Assembly (NCBI GenBank): GCA_037447655.1
Contig: JBBHKE010001805.1
Location: forward strand, 59,957 to 123,956
DNA: 64,000 nucleotides
Origin: Zygnema cylindricum
Lineage: Eukaryota; Streptophyta; Zygnematophyceae; Zygnematales; Zygnemataceae
Direction: 5' to 3'
Below the pieces are notes generated by a model. It worked only from the letters and a program-made list of their open reading frames with translations, did no database searches and had not been told where the DNA came from. The first letter of the stretch is position 1, and each line of letters begins with the position of its first letter. Shown in pieces: positions 35,868 through 47,549 of this stretch. The position numbers and the translations under genes were made by a program.

Positions 35868-35940
35868 GAGCTGGTGGTACAGTGGTTAGTACATTCACAG
35901 CTAAATTGAAAGGTCCCAGGTTCAAATCCTGGCCGGCTCA
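35868..35940 (+). tRNA. tRNA-like 73-mer, nominal anticodon CTA (probable pseudogene)
   Basis: It fits canonical tRNA numbering exactly. The acceptor pairs 7/7 (GAGCTGG with CCGGCTC, one T-G). The D stem is GTAC/GTAC with an AGTGGTTA loop. The T arm CCAGG-TTCAAAT-CCTGG is perfect, and A73 follows. A and B boxes are good (TGGTACAGTGG, GGTTCAAATCC). The anticodon arm is odd: four of five pairs form, position 33 is G rather than T, and positions 34-36 read CTA, which would decode UAG. A non-T33 loop argues against a working tRNA; a tRNA-derived SINE head or pseudogene is more likely. I saw no terminator run of T directly downstream. Confidence 0.55.
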
Positions 35941-36599
35941 TCAATCCCTTTATTGGGATCGTCCATTCTATCCCCCGATTCTAAGAATCTTAACAAATCC
36001 ATGGAAGCGAAATGAAAGTGATGGTGGCATTTTCGCCTGCTTCCTCATGAAACGAAAGAATTTGTCTGTTTGCCAAAATGACGGCACATCGTCAGATCAC
36101 TAAAAAAAAAACAAAATGTTTGGTTGGATGTGATTCGTCCAAAGAGGGATCCATTTTTATGTGGATAGTCCGCATTTGGCGTTACTTCGACCCAAATATC
36201 ACCAACGCCAAATGTTGTATTTTTATTCTATTTATTTTACCCATTAACTATAATTTGTGGTCCTTTTGTCACTTTGACCCTATATTAACGTATACATTAA
36301 TCTAATGCATGGTGAAATCACGTCTAAACACCATATTAGAATAAACATTTACAGTAAATTCGTTCGTTTCCACCGAAACCGGATACTCATTGACTTTAAC
36401 TGGACACAAAACATGTTATAGTGTTTATATAAACGGAACAACGAAAATCACATGAAGTAAGCGTTCGCAGTTTCAAGACGTTGTATGTGGGCGTGTAACT
36501 ACACACAGTTCAATTATTTAACTGGAAGTTCGTGACCTCCCACATGCGAACTTATTTTATATTCACACTTTAAACAAGGAGATTGTAGGGGAATGTGTG
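35941..36599. other. Gene-free stretch
   Basis: AT-rich, no coding or repeat structure seen. If the tRNA-like 73-mer is a SINE head, its body would lie in the first part of this stretch. Confidence 0.3.
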
Positions 36600-36902
36600 C
36601 GAACGTGGTTTTTGGCGACGAGGTTGAACCTTTTTTTTAGCGCACGCTCGTATGCATGCGCGTATGATTTAAAATTTATTTTTTTTAAATTTCAACTACA
36701 AAAGGTACATTTATGTACGGTCTGACATCGACCGTACACCACACTATTTATATATTACTGTACTTTCGGACTTCACGCTATTTTGTACGGTACATCAATT
36801 AACGTGAAGGAAAAATTAAAATAACGTATCCTATTTCGGGAAAAAAAACAAAATTTTTAGAACCCAAATTAGTGACCTTGACACTATTAACGATTCGCGG
36901 TG
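36600..36902. mobile_element. Truncated TA-flanked MITE, copy E4
   Basis: It ends with the inverted terminus (TTAACGATTCGCGGTG) followed by TA. The inward sequence matches the inverted left half of copy E2 (GGTCTGACATCGACCGTACA, CCCAAATTAGTG). The opposite end is absent. It lies about 280 bp upstream of the TFIIS-N-like gene and could overlap its promoter. Confidence 0.7.
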
Positions 36903-37180
36903 TACTTACCTGAACTGCAATGTGTCAAGCCACGTGTGTCCAGACAGTCAGCGCACTTCACCGAAAAAAGCGCAGCATTTTTGTACGGACAGGCTGAGAT
37001 CTTATGTACGACAATGCCTCCATGTACGGCTCATCTCGCACTGACTGCATTGTGCAGTACAGTACTGTACTGTAGTGTACGGTACAGTAGTGTGCACCAA
37101 AAGCTTATATTCTTTACGACGGACTTCCATTAAAGGCTCCCTCTCCTGCAGTCTCTCCATTGGATGGCAAGTTTGGCGCC

Positions 37181-40100
37181 ATGCGGAGAACCACGGATGA
37201 GTGCGTTCTGGCCCTAGAAGCGCCCACTGCTTGGAAAGGCAAAGGCGCGGGAGGAATATGGAACTGTACGGAAAACTATGAGGAAGAAGAAATGGCAATC
37301 TCCAGGAAGCGGTCCAGGTCTGGAAAACCTAAGAAGTATATGGAGGACCAGGGGAAAAAAGAGGAGAAGAAGGAGAAGAAGGAAGAGGTAAAGAAAGAAA
37401 AGGTGAAGAAGGAAAAGGAAAAGGAGAAGGAGAGGGAGAGTTTATCTGGAAGTAAAGACCGAAGAAGCAAAAAAGCAAAAGTCGAAGTATCGGAGCCATT
37501 GCCGTCGACGAAGAATAATGGAGAGAGAGATGGAATTGAAGACCGAGGAAGGGGGAGAGTGAGAGGGAGAGGGAGAGGACGGGGAAAAGGGATAGGAAGC
37601 AGGAGCATGAGCGCAAGCGAAAGTGAAAGTGAAAGAGGTAGGAGTAAAAGGGAGAGGGAGAGGGAGAGGGAGAGGGAGAGGGAGAGGGAGAGGGAGAGGA
37701 AAAGAGACTGGGAAACAGAAACAGACTGGCACAATGAATGTCACAGAAACGGGGACAGTTAGAGGGAGAGGAAGAGGGAGAGGGAGAGGGCGGGGAAGAG
37801 GGAGAGGAGATGGAAAAGAAACAAGAGGGAGAAAGAAACTGCCTGCTATTCAACAAAACCCTAATGCTAGTCCTAACGATGTTTCCGAGAAGGTGGTCTA
37901 TAGTTTGGAAACTGGTAAGTCTGATTCTGATTCGGGGTCAGATTCCGACATGAAGCCATGGCCGGTGGGATGGGGAGTAAAGAGAAAGAAGAGAGGTAGG
38001 AGACCGACAGGATGGTCTGGTATGGGTCAGTTCAGAAATAGTGTGGTAGAAATTCCTTTTGAAAAACACGGAAACTTTGAGGAAAGTTCGTTAATAAAGG
38101 ATTTTGAGGTGCGGTTGGTTTCTGGAGATGATGGTGTTCCTGGAAACGTGGTTTCTAGAAAGGGAGATGAAGCTGTTGAAGAGGACCAAATTAGGGTTTT
38201 TAGTAAAGGTAAGGGAATGGGACAAAGACAGTGTTATTCCACAGGTGGTTCAGGAGGAGGAGGAGGAGGAGGAGGAGGAGGAGGAGGACAGGTAAGTGTA
38301 GGGGGGGGATTTGGAGAAAAGCATGAAATGGTGGAAGGGATAAAGTTGAAAGCGAGAGAGGATGGTAGTAAAGGTTTAAGGAAAGCGGAACCTCGAATAA
38401 GACGAACGATGAATTCGTTACAGAATGTGTTTGAGGATAGTTTGTCTCTCAAGAAACCTCCGTTTGGAGCAAAAATTGGGAGGAGGGAAAAGAGTAAAAA
38501 AAGGGAGGAGGCGAGTGAAGAGAACGGGGAGAAGGGTAAGAAGAGGGAGGAGGGGGGTGAAGAAAACAAAGAGGAGGTTGAGACGAGGGAGGAGGGGGTT
38601 GAAGAGAACGAGGAGAATAGTGAGGAGAGGGATGAGGTGGGTGAAGAGAATGAAGAGGAAGGTAAGGAGAGAGAGGAGGGGAGTGAAGAGGACAAAGTGG
38701 AGGGTAAGGAGAGGGATGGGATGGATGAAGAGAATGAAGACAAGTGTAAAGAGTGGAAGGAAGGAGGTGAGGAGAACGAAGAGAAGGGTAAGGAGAGGGA
38801 GGTGGGTGAAGATAACCGAGAGAAGGGTAAGGAATGGGAGGAGGTGGGTGAAGAGAACAAAGAGAAGGGTAAGGAGAGGGAGGAGGGAGGTGAAGGGAAT
38901 GAAGACGACAAAGAGCACGACGAAGGGCAGAGGGAGGAAGATGTGAGGGGAGAACCTGAAGGCATGGACGTTTCAGGTCCGGAGGAGGTTGAGTTATGTG
39001 AGGCATATTTTGACTCTCCAGATGAAATTATGGACAGTTCATTGAACGATGAAGGTTTGGAAAAACTAATTGCATGTGCGAAAGCAGATTTGGAGAACGG
39101 AAGTTTCGAGGGTGGTGATATGTACTACATTTCCAAAGTTCTTGAACCTCAGTTGAGAGCTGTCTGTACCGACACCAAAGATGCCGAAAAATCAGAAAGT
39201 AAAGGGAGACCGCTGATGTCTGAGAGCTGGAGTGGTAGTGAACATAGTGGTGAGGAAAATGATAGTGGATGTGGGGAAACAAGTGAGAAAGAAGCTAGAC
39301 AATTACGTGATGATGTGGCTCCTATACAGTCAATAGGGGAGAGTTTAGGTTTGCATGGTTCAAATATACATAGTGAAGAGAATGTGGTCCTGGAGCCAAG
39401 AGATGCGTGTGTAGGTATGGACATGGATGATTTGAGGACTAGTACAGTAATTGAGCAGTGTTTTCTTCATACAGAGGCCGTTGGAAGTCCCCAGGAAGCT
39501 GGAAATGAGTGGAAAATTGGAGAAATGGGTGAGGAGTTGGACTTAAATGCAAAAAATGACACAGATAACGGTGGGGATTCCGTTAAATGTTTGGAAGACT
39601 TGAAGAGCGAATCTGTACAAGCATGTGAAGGTATGGTTCTTGACAGTGAAGCAGACGAGAATTTGGGGTTGCTTGTTTCAAAAATGAATTTTGAAGACAA
39701 TCCGTCGTCGGGTTTGGACATGGGGGATTTGAGGACTGGTATTGTTACCACGGATAGTGTTCTCTTCACAAAACTCCCTGAGCATCTCGAGGAGACTGCA
39801 AGTGAGAGAAAATCAGTTGATTATCAAGATAACAACGAGGATTGCAAACAGAATTGGAACAAAGGTGGAGACGATGACAAAAGTAGCGAAATGAATTGGG
39901 AAAAATGTGGAGAAGATGACAAAGATAATAATGAGGATAGCATAGAGAATTGGGGAAAATGTGGAAAAGATGTTAAAAAGGCTTCTGATAATGTGGTCTT
40001 TAACAAGGAAGAAAAAGAAGAAGAGAAGAAAAGGAGGAGGAGGAGGAGGAGGAGGAGGAGGAGGAGGAGAAGGAGGAGGAGGAGGAGGAGGAGGAGGAGG

Positions 40101-42775
40101 AGGAGGAGAAGGAAGGAGGAGGGGAAGGAGGAGGAGGAGAAGGAGGAGAAGGAGGAGGAGGAGGAGGAGAAGGAGGAGAAGGAGGAGGAGGAGGTGAAGG
40201 AGTAGGAGGAGGAGAATGCGGAGGAAGAGGAGGAGAAGGTGGAGGAGGAGGAGGGGGAGAAGGTGGAGGAGGAGCAGGAGGAGAAGGAGGGGAGGAAGGA
40301 GGAGGAGGACTTGAGTCGGTGATTCCAAAACTGTATGCTGAAGAAAGGGTGATATTGAAACCGGATGCTGAATCTGTGGGTTTGGATTTGTCTCATCTGG
40401 AGGAGAGTTTGAATTTGGCTCATCTGGAGGAGAGTGTAGGAGAGCCCGAAAACTTGCAGACAATTGGAATGGAAGATAGACATTGTTCTGTTGCTGTTGA
40501 TCTGAATGGGAAAGCGAGTGTAGAAGTCATCAATACAGAAGATCGAAGTTTGGCAATTGTTCCGACTCAAAAAGAATGTTTAAATGAAGAACTTTTCAAT
40601 GAGAGACAGTGGACGGAAGAAGAAATGGAAGCAGCTTTGCGGGACCTTAATAATTTCCGGCGATCAAAGGATCGCCAATTGCCTCTAGGCACATATGTAA
40701 AACTGCAATGCTTTTCAGTTAAGAACTTTGACCAGAAGTATGAAGGAAAGGAGGGTGTCGTGGAGGCAGTAACCTGTTTTAAGCAGTACTTAGTGGTAAG
40801 TGATTTCTATTGCACTATTTCTGTTGATTAGATAATGAGCCTAAGTAAGGTTGAGAGCGATGAATAACATTCACCAGGAGAAGGCTCACTTTTTCAAAAA
40901 AATAAATAAATCAGAAATAATCTTTTTGGCCAGCAAGCTATTCCATTATGCAGTTATTGATGTGGCTGGTCGTCTGTTTTCATTCATTTTTGAACTTAAT
41001 GCGTTGTGAACGTACAGGACAAAAACAAGCCGCATAAAATAGTGACATTTCTATTGTGGTTGTTGCCTGTTTTATTCTTTTTCAGAAAGTGGCGGGAGTG
41101 CGGAAACGTGCTCCGTCTCGAGACTGTTTGTTGGTTTTGGCACTTCCTGAGAGTTTAAAGTTGAACTCAGAGGATTTTTCACCAAGTGGGGAATGGAGTG
41201 GTATGACAGCCTCAGAATTAAATGCGGCTTCTGCCGCTGCCCGAAAAAGAAATTTTATAAGCGATATCGTTTGTTCTCGTTCGATGTCCATTAATGTGGC
41301 CTTAAGTAGCAGTAAATTTATGACAAATGTGGCTTCGAATATCAAAGTAGTTGTAGATAGAGCTTTAAACAATAGATGCAGATCGGTTGCAAATGTAGTT
41401 AAAAACACCGCAGTGGTTGTTCATGTAGAACCGAATGGCTTGATGGGCGGAGATATCGTAGGTCCTAGTAACACAAGTTTGATGGGAAATTCGATGGAAA
41501 TTTTGACAGAAAATGTGACAGAAAACTTGACAGAAACCTTGACAGAAAGTTCTGGCATCGCTAATAGGCTCAGGAAAAGACAAACAGCGAAAGTTGTCGC
41601 ACATAATAACAAGGGGAAATGTGGAAATTCGAGTAACGTAGCTGATGGGTCTATTGTGAATTTTAATAAGGCCAATTCATCACAGTTAGCTCTGTCAAAG
41701 GAGAAGGATAATGGAAAAAGCATTTACGAGAAGGACGACGAAGGGGATAGTGTTATAGAAGAGGTGATTTTCTCTCTTTCCCTTCCTTTCCTTCCTCTTT
41801 TTCTACCATATGACTGCCAGTCACATCTTTGTGACAAAAGAAAGGCTTTGGTTTTTCAATTTGTCGACCTCGTTGGCGTTTATACAATTATGGGAAGGCT
41901 TTGTTAATCAATTTTCATTGCTGGTATTTAAGTAGCGGCTTTTTTTCCTCTCTCTTTTGTATTTATTTTACTTTCTTAGGCGATTATGCAAAAATCTGGA
42001 ATCACATTTATTATTTCTCCCTTCCAAATTCCCTTTTTTCGGCAGATTAAATGGGTTTAATGAAGTTTAATATGGGTTCTTATGGTGGAACAGCTTTTAG
42101 AAATAAACGAGATTCTTGTGGCAGCCCTCACAGACCCTAACGAGGTGAGTTTATGTCACAAAAAAACCCTAAAAAACCTTAAATACAAACTTGTCGGGAT
42201 TGACACTAGTAAATCATAACCTGTGAATAAAATGAATTGGAATATATTTCAAGGAAGGTTCTTACGTGCCCACTAGAGACTTCTTTTTTTTGTATTTTTG
42301 CTGGTGATGTGTTAGTGTTGAAATCTTAAAATTGACGATTAAGATGTTTTGTTCGACCTACCCATCGTTAATTTAATGATCTTCTTTCGCTGACGCTTAC
42401 TCGTCAATTTTGTCTTTTTGTTTCGTCCCATGAGCTTCATTTCCTGACGGTTCATTTTCAATTTTGTCTTTTTGTTTCGTCCCATGAGCTTCATTTCCTG
42501 ACGGTTTATTGTCAATTTTGTCATTTCTCTTTCGTCCTTTTTTGTTTTGTCGTTTTTTGCTTTGTCCTTTTTCTTTTTCCTTTCAGGAGGCTCGTGCGAA
42601 GTCTTCCTTATGGGAGTTACTGAAAATAGACGTGACAGTGCAACAAATCGAGCTCACGGGCATTCGAAAGGCGGTGTGTGCTTTGAGACATCATACACAC
42701 CCCCATATGCTCACAAGAGTAAGGGCATTGTTAGAGCAATGGGACGAGCTTCCCGGAGCATCGATTTGGCGGTAG
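37181..42775 (+). CDS. Long acidic protein with C-terminal TFIIS N-terminal-like domain
   Basis: Likely a nuclear transcription or chromatin protein. The first ATG in the open frame is 37181 and gives a basic start (SRKRSRSGKPKKYMED) and Lys/Glu repeats. At 37640-37830 an RE/GR repeat coincides with a change of frame; the second frame runs to 40205 with a long Glu/Lys/Asn repeat region and acidic unique sequence. A (GAG)n tract at 40030-40312 coincides with another frame change. Frame three continues to 40795 (RQWTEEEMEAALRDL; LPLGTYVKLQCFSV; YEGKEGVVEAV, somewhat KOW-like). Clear exons follow at 41086-41763, 42094-42144 and 42587-42775 with matching phases. The last two contain LLKIDVTVQQIELTGIRKAV, typical of the TFIIS N-terminal (LW) domain. 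The gene may end at the TAG at 42773. A GT-AG intron of about 110 bp near 37636-37745 would repair the first shift. Otherwise the shifts are repeat-length changes or errors. Confidence 0.7.
40030..40312 (+). repeat. (GAG/GGA)n microsatellite in coding exon
   Basis: Almost uninterrupted GGA/GAG units, encoding poly-Arg, poly-Glu or poly-Gly depending on frame. The frame on entry stops at 40203-40205, while a different frame carries the downstream protein. Confidence 0.9.
42405..42535 (+). repeat. Tandem repeat, ~59-bp unit, in intron
   Basis: About 2.3 copies of a unit containing TCAATTTTGTC, TTTTGTTTCGTCCCATGAGC and TTCATTTCCTGACGG, in the last intron of the TFIIS-N-like gene. Confidence 0.8.
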
Positions 42776-43372
42776 TTTTCAAAAGAACAATTTGTAAAGG
42801 AAAGTAAGTCGATTTCGTAGATAATGGAGGTCTGGTTGTTTTAGTTTTGGTGTATATGAACCGCAGGAAGGAGTGTAAATAGAGGCGAGTAAGTTAGTAG
42901 GTAGGAAAAGTTAGAGCAGTTTTGTGTAAATGGGTTTGTCCCAAAATGAAACTTGCCATTTTTGTTCACCAAAGCGTGAAATTTGTTGCGATGTCGAGTC
43001 AACTTTATCGTGTGCGGTGACTTCGAGGGAAATGGCTGGAAAGAGAAAAAACAGAATGAACAGGCTTGACCAATTGGTAGACTTTTGGTTTCTCTGTTAG
43101 CAAAACGAAGTCTCTCAATGGTTTGTGGCTTGATTAAACATTTTTATCCATTCATTTTTTTTTATTTCCAGCTTTTGAGATAATGTTTCCGGTGAATAGA
43201 TTCCAGTTTTTTTTGTCCAATCGTCCTTTGTCCTTTGTACTGTTCTCGGGTCTTTGTGGTGTGCCTTCGTGTTTCACTTAAGACGAGAAATACCTGACTG
43301 TACCAACAAAGCCCTGGGAACACTATAAAGGACAAGTGACGATCGTGCTTTCTTAATAAAGTCTTATCACAA
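42776..43372. other. 3' flank of the TFIIS-N-like gene
   Basis: No further exon recognised. An RT-element-like tail (GTGCTTTCTTAATAAAGTC) appears at about 43345. Confidence 0.35.
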
Positions 43373-44990
43373 ATGATGGTAAACTCTTCGATGGACGTTA
43401 TAGGTTTTGAAACCTGTGTACACATGTTTAAGGATTAATTTTTGACAAGGTTGTCGACACCATTAGATCTGAGCTTCTCGAGGAGCTCCCCTCTGGCTCT
43501 TCCCGTGTTCGTTTTTTCATGCCCGTTTTCTCTATTGCATGGGGCCTTGGTTCTAAAGCTTAGCTACGACTATTCTCTCCACTCTGCGTTTTTCCTCAAC
43601 TCACCACAGCCCTCAAGTTGAGGCTTGGTAGTTTTGGTTTAGTGAGTTGCCGTGCTTTTCATTTGGGTGCTTTTATTTTACTTGACATTTTTATGTGTTC
43701 ACGTTGCTTTCTTTGTTTTTTATTGCCCAGCTTGTAGTTTTGCAGTTTTGGCCATGCCACCCCTTTTGTACCCCCGGACTAAGATGGTTTACCATCGTGC
43801 TTTTTAATTTATCTTGTCTCGTATATTTTACTCGAGCTCTCTGATAAGCTCGTTAAGCCCGTGTTCTTGAGCTTGATGGCATCCATTTGTTTTGCTACAC
43901 CCATGGGAGAGAGTTGATTCAGGTCTATTTGCAACACTAGTGGGATTTTTACTCCTGAGAGAGGAATCCTTTTACACACATTGTTCATCGCGGCGGATTG
44001 ATATTGTTTTTGATATTATTTTGCTCGATGGTGACTTGTTGTATTTTTTGTGACATTATTTTGGAGGACCGTGCCTCGGTTAAATTTATCGCTAGGTGGT
44101 TCGACATGTTGGAGTAGCCGTGACGCGACACGACTAAGAATAGGGAGCGAGATTATGCAAACCATGATGCTAGAAATGATTTTATTCCGGTAACGGTCGA
44201 GATGGTTAGTTGTTTGGGAGTTGCTTTGGATGAGTTCCTCTCTACTAGTTGTTGACGTTCTTTCCGGAGAAGGAGCCTTGGGGAGCCCTCTTGCTTTTCT
44301 TGTTACTTCTTTTTATCGTCAACGTTTGTGAGTGGCGTTCAGTGAGTGCATGTCTCTATTCTCCTTCGATCGGCTATAGCGATTATGGGTTGTCGACTAG
44401 TTTTGTAACTCCCTCAGGGTGCTCCCCCGAGCCTAAAGGGGGTTGCATTTAGTAGATTTGTTTTTAGCTATGTTGAAGTCCGTGTAGATAATTGTTGTTT
44501 TGGGCATGCTACATTGTTGTTGTTGTGTGCTTCTTGTCCTTTTCCATTTCCGGCTTGCCCATGTTCAATTCTTAGTTTCCAATCTTTCCACCTGTTTTTC
44601 CTTTTTGCTCGCTTCCACGCACACTCGGTTCCCACCTTTTATTTTTGTTGTTCCCAATGTACTCGGATAGTTTCGCGTCGTGTTTGTTTAATTAAGTCTT
44701 TCAGTTTATTTTTGTTGTGATGGTTAAAGAAGTGTATTCACACTTGCGGCAGTTTTGCATCACACTCAAGTCGACCGACAATCTGCACTTTTGCCTTGCT
44801 TACCCTGTTTGTTTTATTCCCCCCACCTATAGTATTTCAGTTTTAGCATCGCTACCTCCTTTTGTTCCCATGGACTCAGATAGTTTACCGTCGCGCTTTT
44901 TCATAAAGTCAGCCTATTGTTACAATCTGCAGTTCATTATGAGCACTATCGTAAACTAAACTTTGTTACATCATTCCCAGTTTGAGGAGG
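43373..44990 (+). mobile_element. RT-element 3' part, copy R2
   Basis: It starts with GATGGTAAACTCTTCGATGG and a CTGAGCTTCTCGAGGAGCTC segment. It contains the decayed C-terminal domain (around 44080-44360) seen complete at 49.17-49.5 kb, and ends in tail units (GATAGTTTACCGTCGCGC then CATAAAGTC at 44877). Nearly the same 1.6 kb recurs at 45862-47480. It differs mainly by an extra tail block at 43634-43823. Confidence 0.75.
43634..43823 (+). mobile_element. Short tail-only retro-insertion inside R2
   Basis: About 190 bp absent from the paralogous copy R3. It matches the 3' tail of copy R4 at 49750-49975 almost base for base (TTTATGTGTTCACGTTGC, GTACCCCCGGACT, TTTACCATCGTGCTTTTTAA). CTTGGT precedes it and CTTGTC follows, a possible imperfect TSD. 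Confidence 0.65.
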
Positions 44991-45061
44991 GCGTCGTCGA
45001 CTAAGTAGCTTCCTTAGATGTTACTTTTTAGATGTTACTGAGATGGTTTACCATCGTGCTT

Positions 45062-45205
45062 TCGGATCTACAGTTTGTCGTCTTCCCCTCCCTAACTACG
45101 CGACAGACTACTCCTCGCCACCATGAACCTACGGATCTACAGTTTGTCGTCTTCCACTCCCTAACTACGCGACAGCACTACTCCTCGCTACCATGAACCT
45201 ACGGA
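45062..45205 (+). repeat. 68-bp tandem duplication
   Basis: Two near-identical units beginning CGGATCTACAGTTTGTCGTC and ending CCATGAACCTA, at about 45063-45130 and 45131-45199. Confidence 0.85.
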
Positions 45206-45339
45206 TCTGGCCTGCGGCCGCTGCCGACCGCACGCACATTGGCGAACCCATAGGTGCGATCCCGCTATGTCATTACTAGCCCTTGCCCCCCCCCATCCCC
45301 CCATATAGCGAGTTCCCAACATCATACGCACAAACGCGC

Positions 45340-45497
45340 ACGCACACCACACACACACAGTCACTAAAAAGATGGATGGCAGAAAATGACCAATCATAGA
45401 AATTTGAACCATCGAACTTCTGAATATTATTGGAATTTGCGTGGTTTGGCCCATAACCTATAGGAGTAGGATTATTGGACGCCATAATAAAAGACAT
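45340..45497 (-). pseudogene. Fragment of a copia gag N-terminus
   Basis: Minus-strand frame with KFDGSNFYDWSF, typical of the start of copia gag proteins (KFDGSNFxDWK). It degrades into CA-repeat sequence after about 45 residues. No LTR seen. Confidence 0.5.
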
Positions 45498-45861
45498 AGA
45501 GAGTCAAAACATTTGGAATTTGTGTGATCGAGATTGATGATTTCATTATGAAACGAGATCCTTTTATACAAAGTGACAAAATGCTGATAACTGTGGATAG
45601 TACTGTACTACGCTACACAAAGTAGATTTGGGCGGCTACACAAAGACCAAATCTATTAGACAAAGTTGACCGACGAAAAAGAAAATGAAAGAATAAGACC
45701 AAAAGTACAATTATAAGACCGCACTTGAATAAGTGGAGTACGGTTTTGTTCACGTAGGACAAATGAGACTAAAGTGGACGAGACCGCACTCGAATAAGTG
45801 GAGTACGGTCTTTGTTCTCGTAGGACAAAAGACTAAGTGGACCGAGCTTTATCAAAAACAC

Positions 45862-47480
45862 CCGATGGTAAACTCTTCGATGGACGTTACAGGTTTTGAA
45901 ACCTGTGTACGCATGTTTAAGGATTAATTTTTGACAAGGTTGTCGACACCATTAGATCTGAGCTTCTCGAGGAGCTACCCTCTGATTCTTCCCGTGTTCG
46001 TTTTCTCATGCCCGTTTTCTCTATTGCAGGGGGCCTTGGTTCTAAAGCTTAGCTACGACTATTCTTTCCACTCTGTGTTTTTCCTCAACTCACCACCGCC
46101 CTCAAGTTGAAGCTTGGTCTTCCTCATCTACCTTTACTCGAGCTCCCTCATAAGCTTATTAAGACCGTGTTCTTGAGCCCGATGGTGTCCATTTGTTTTG
46201 CTACACCCATGGGGGAGAGTTGATTCAGCTCTATTCGCAACACTAGTGGGATTTTTACTTCTGAGAGAGGAATCCTTTCACACACTGTTCATCACGACGG
46301 ATTGATATTGTTTTTGATATTATTTTGCTTGATGTTGACTTGTTGTATTTTGGTGACATTATTTTGGAGGACCGTGCCTCGATTAAATTTATCGTCAGGT
46401 GGTTCCACATGTTGGAGTAGCCGTGACGCAACGCGACTAAGAATAGAGAGCGAGATTATGCAAACCATGATGCTAGAAATGATTTTATTCCAATAACGGT
46501 CGAGATGATTAGTTGTTTGGGAGTTGCTTTGGATGAGTTCCTCTCTACTAGTGGTTGACGCTCTTGCTGGAGAAGGAGCCTTGGGTAGCCCTCTTGCTTT
46601 TCTTGTTACTTCTTTTTATCGTCAACGTTTGTGAGTGGAGTTACAGTGAGTGCAAATCTCTATTTTCCTTCGATCGACTATAGCGATTATGGGTTGTCGA
46701 CTAGTTCTCCCTCAGGGTGCTCCCCCGAGTTGAAGTTCGTGTAGATAATTGTTGTTTTGGGCATGTTATATTGTTGTTGTTGTGTGCTTCTTGTCCTTTT
46801 CCATGTCCTTTGCCGGCTTGCCCATGTTCACTTCTTAGTTTCTTTCTTTCCACCTGTCTTTCCTTTTTGCTCGCTTCCACGCACATTCGGTTCCCCCCTT
46901 TTATTTTTGTTGTTCCCAATGTACTCGTGTATTCTTATCCACACTAAATAACGGTCGTCTCTAATCGAATTGGGGAGATCTCCTAAGCCGTCTGTTTAGT
47001 TTTTTCAAACCGTTTAAACAGAAAATAAGTCCCATAGAAGACAAGATTTCACGGAAATCCCATCAACCGTTTAAACATCCGATACCGACATTTTTGACGC
47101 GCTCTGGATTTGTCCGCCAGCTGTCATCTGCGTTGAGATTGGCGTGTCGCAACATTGCCTGTTTCACCTGTTTGTTTGCACGATATCGTTTCACGTCGTG
47201 TTTGTTTAATAAAGTCTTTCAGTTTATTTTTGTGGTGATGGTTAAAGAAGTGTATTCACGCTTGCGGCAGTTTTGCATCACACTTAAGTCGACCGACAAT
47301 CTGCGATTTAGCCTTGCTTATCCTTTTTGTTTTATTCCCCCCACCTGTAGTTTTTCAGTTTTAGCATTGCTACCTCCTTTTGTTCCCATGGACTCAAATG
47401 GTTTACCATTGTGCTTTTTAACAAAGTCAGCCTATTGTTACAATCTGCAGTTCATTATGAGCACTATCGTAAACTAAACT
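45862..47480 (+). mobile_element. RT-element 3' part, copy R3
   Basis: A paralogue of R2 with the same start point, the same decayed C-terminal domain (46400-46640) and tail units ending at 47187, 47392 and about 47480. It lacks the tail-only insertion of R2. Stops throughout. Confidence 0.75.
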
Positions 47481-47549
47481 ATTAGTTTGTTACATCATTC
47501 CCAGTTTGAGGAGGGCGTCGTCGACCTGGTAACTCCTTAGATGTTACTT

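Noticed and set aside
35868-35940. Working amber-suppressor tRNA
   Set aside because: G at position 33 and a mismatch at the top of the anticodon stem; the three complete gene ends I could place do not require stop readthrough.
38234-39006. Long minus-strand open frames opposite the TFIIS-N-like gene
   Set aside because: Shadows of the Glu/Lys-rich coding strand (Ser/Pro/Leu/Phe repeats) with no domain.
39813-40570. Poly-Leu and poly-Ser frames of over 200 codons on the minus strand
   Set aside because: Antisense of the (GAG)n microsatellite.
45719-45850. CRISPR-like repeat (two copies of a ~50-bp unit)
   Set aside because: Only two adjacent diverged copies (CCGCACTYGAATAAGTGGAG) in a eukaryotic context; a simple tandem duplication.
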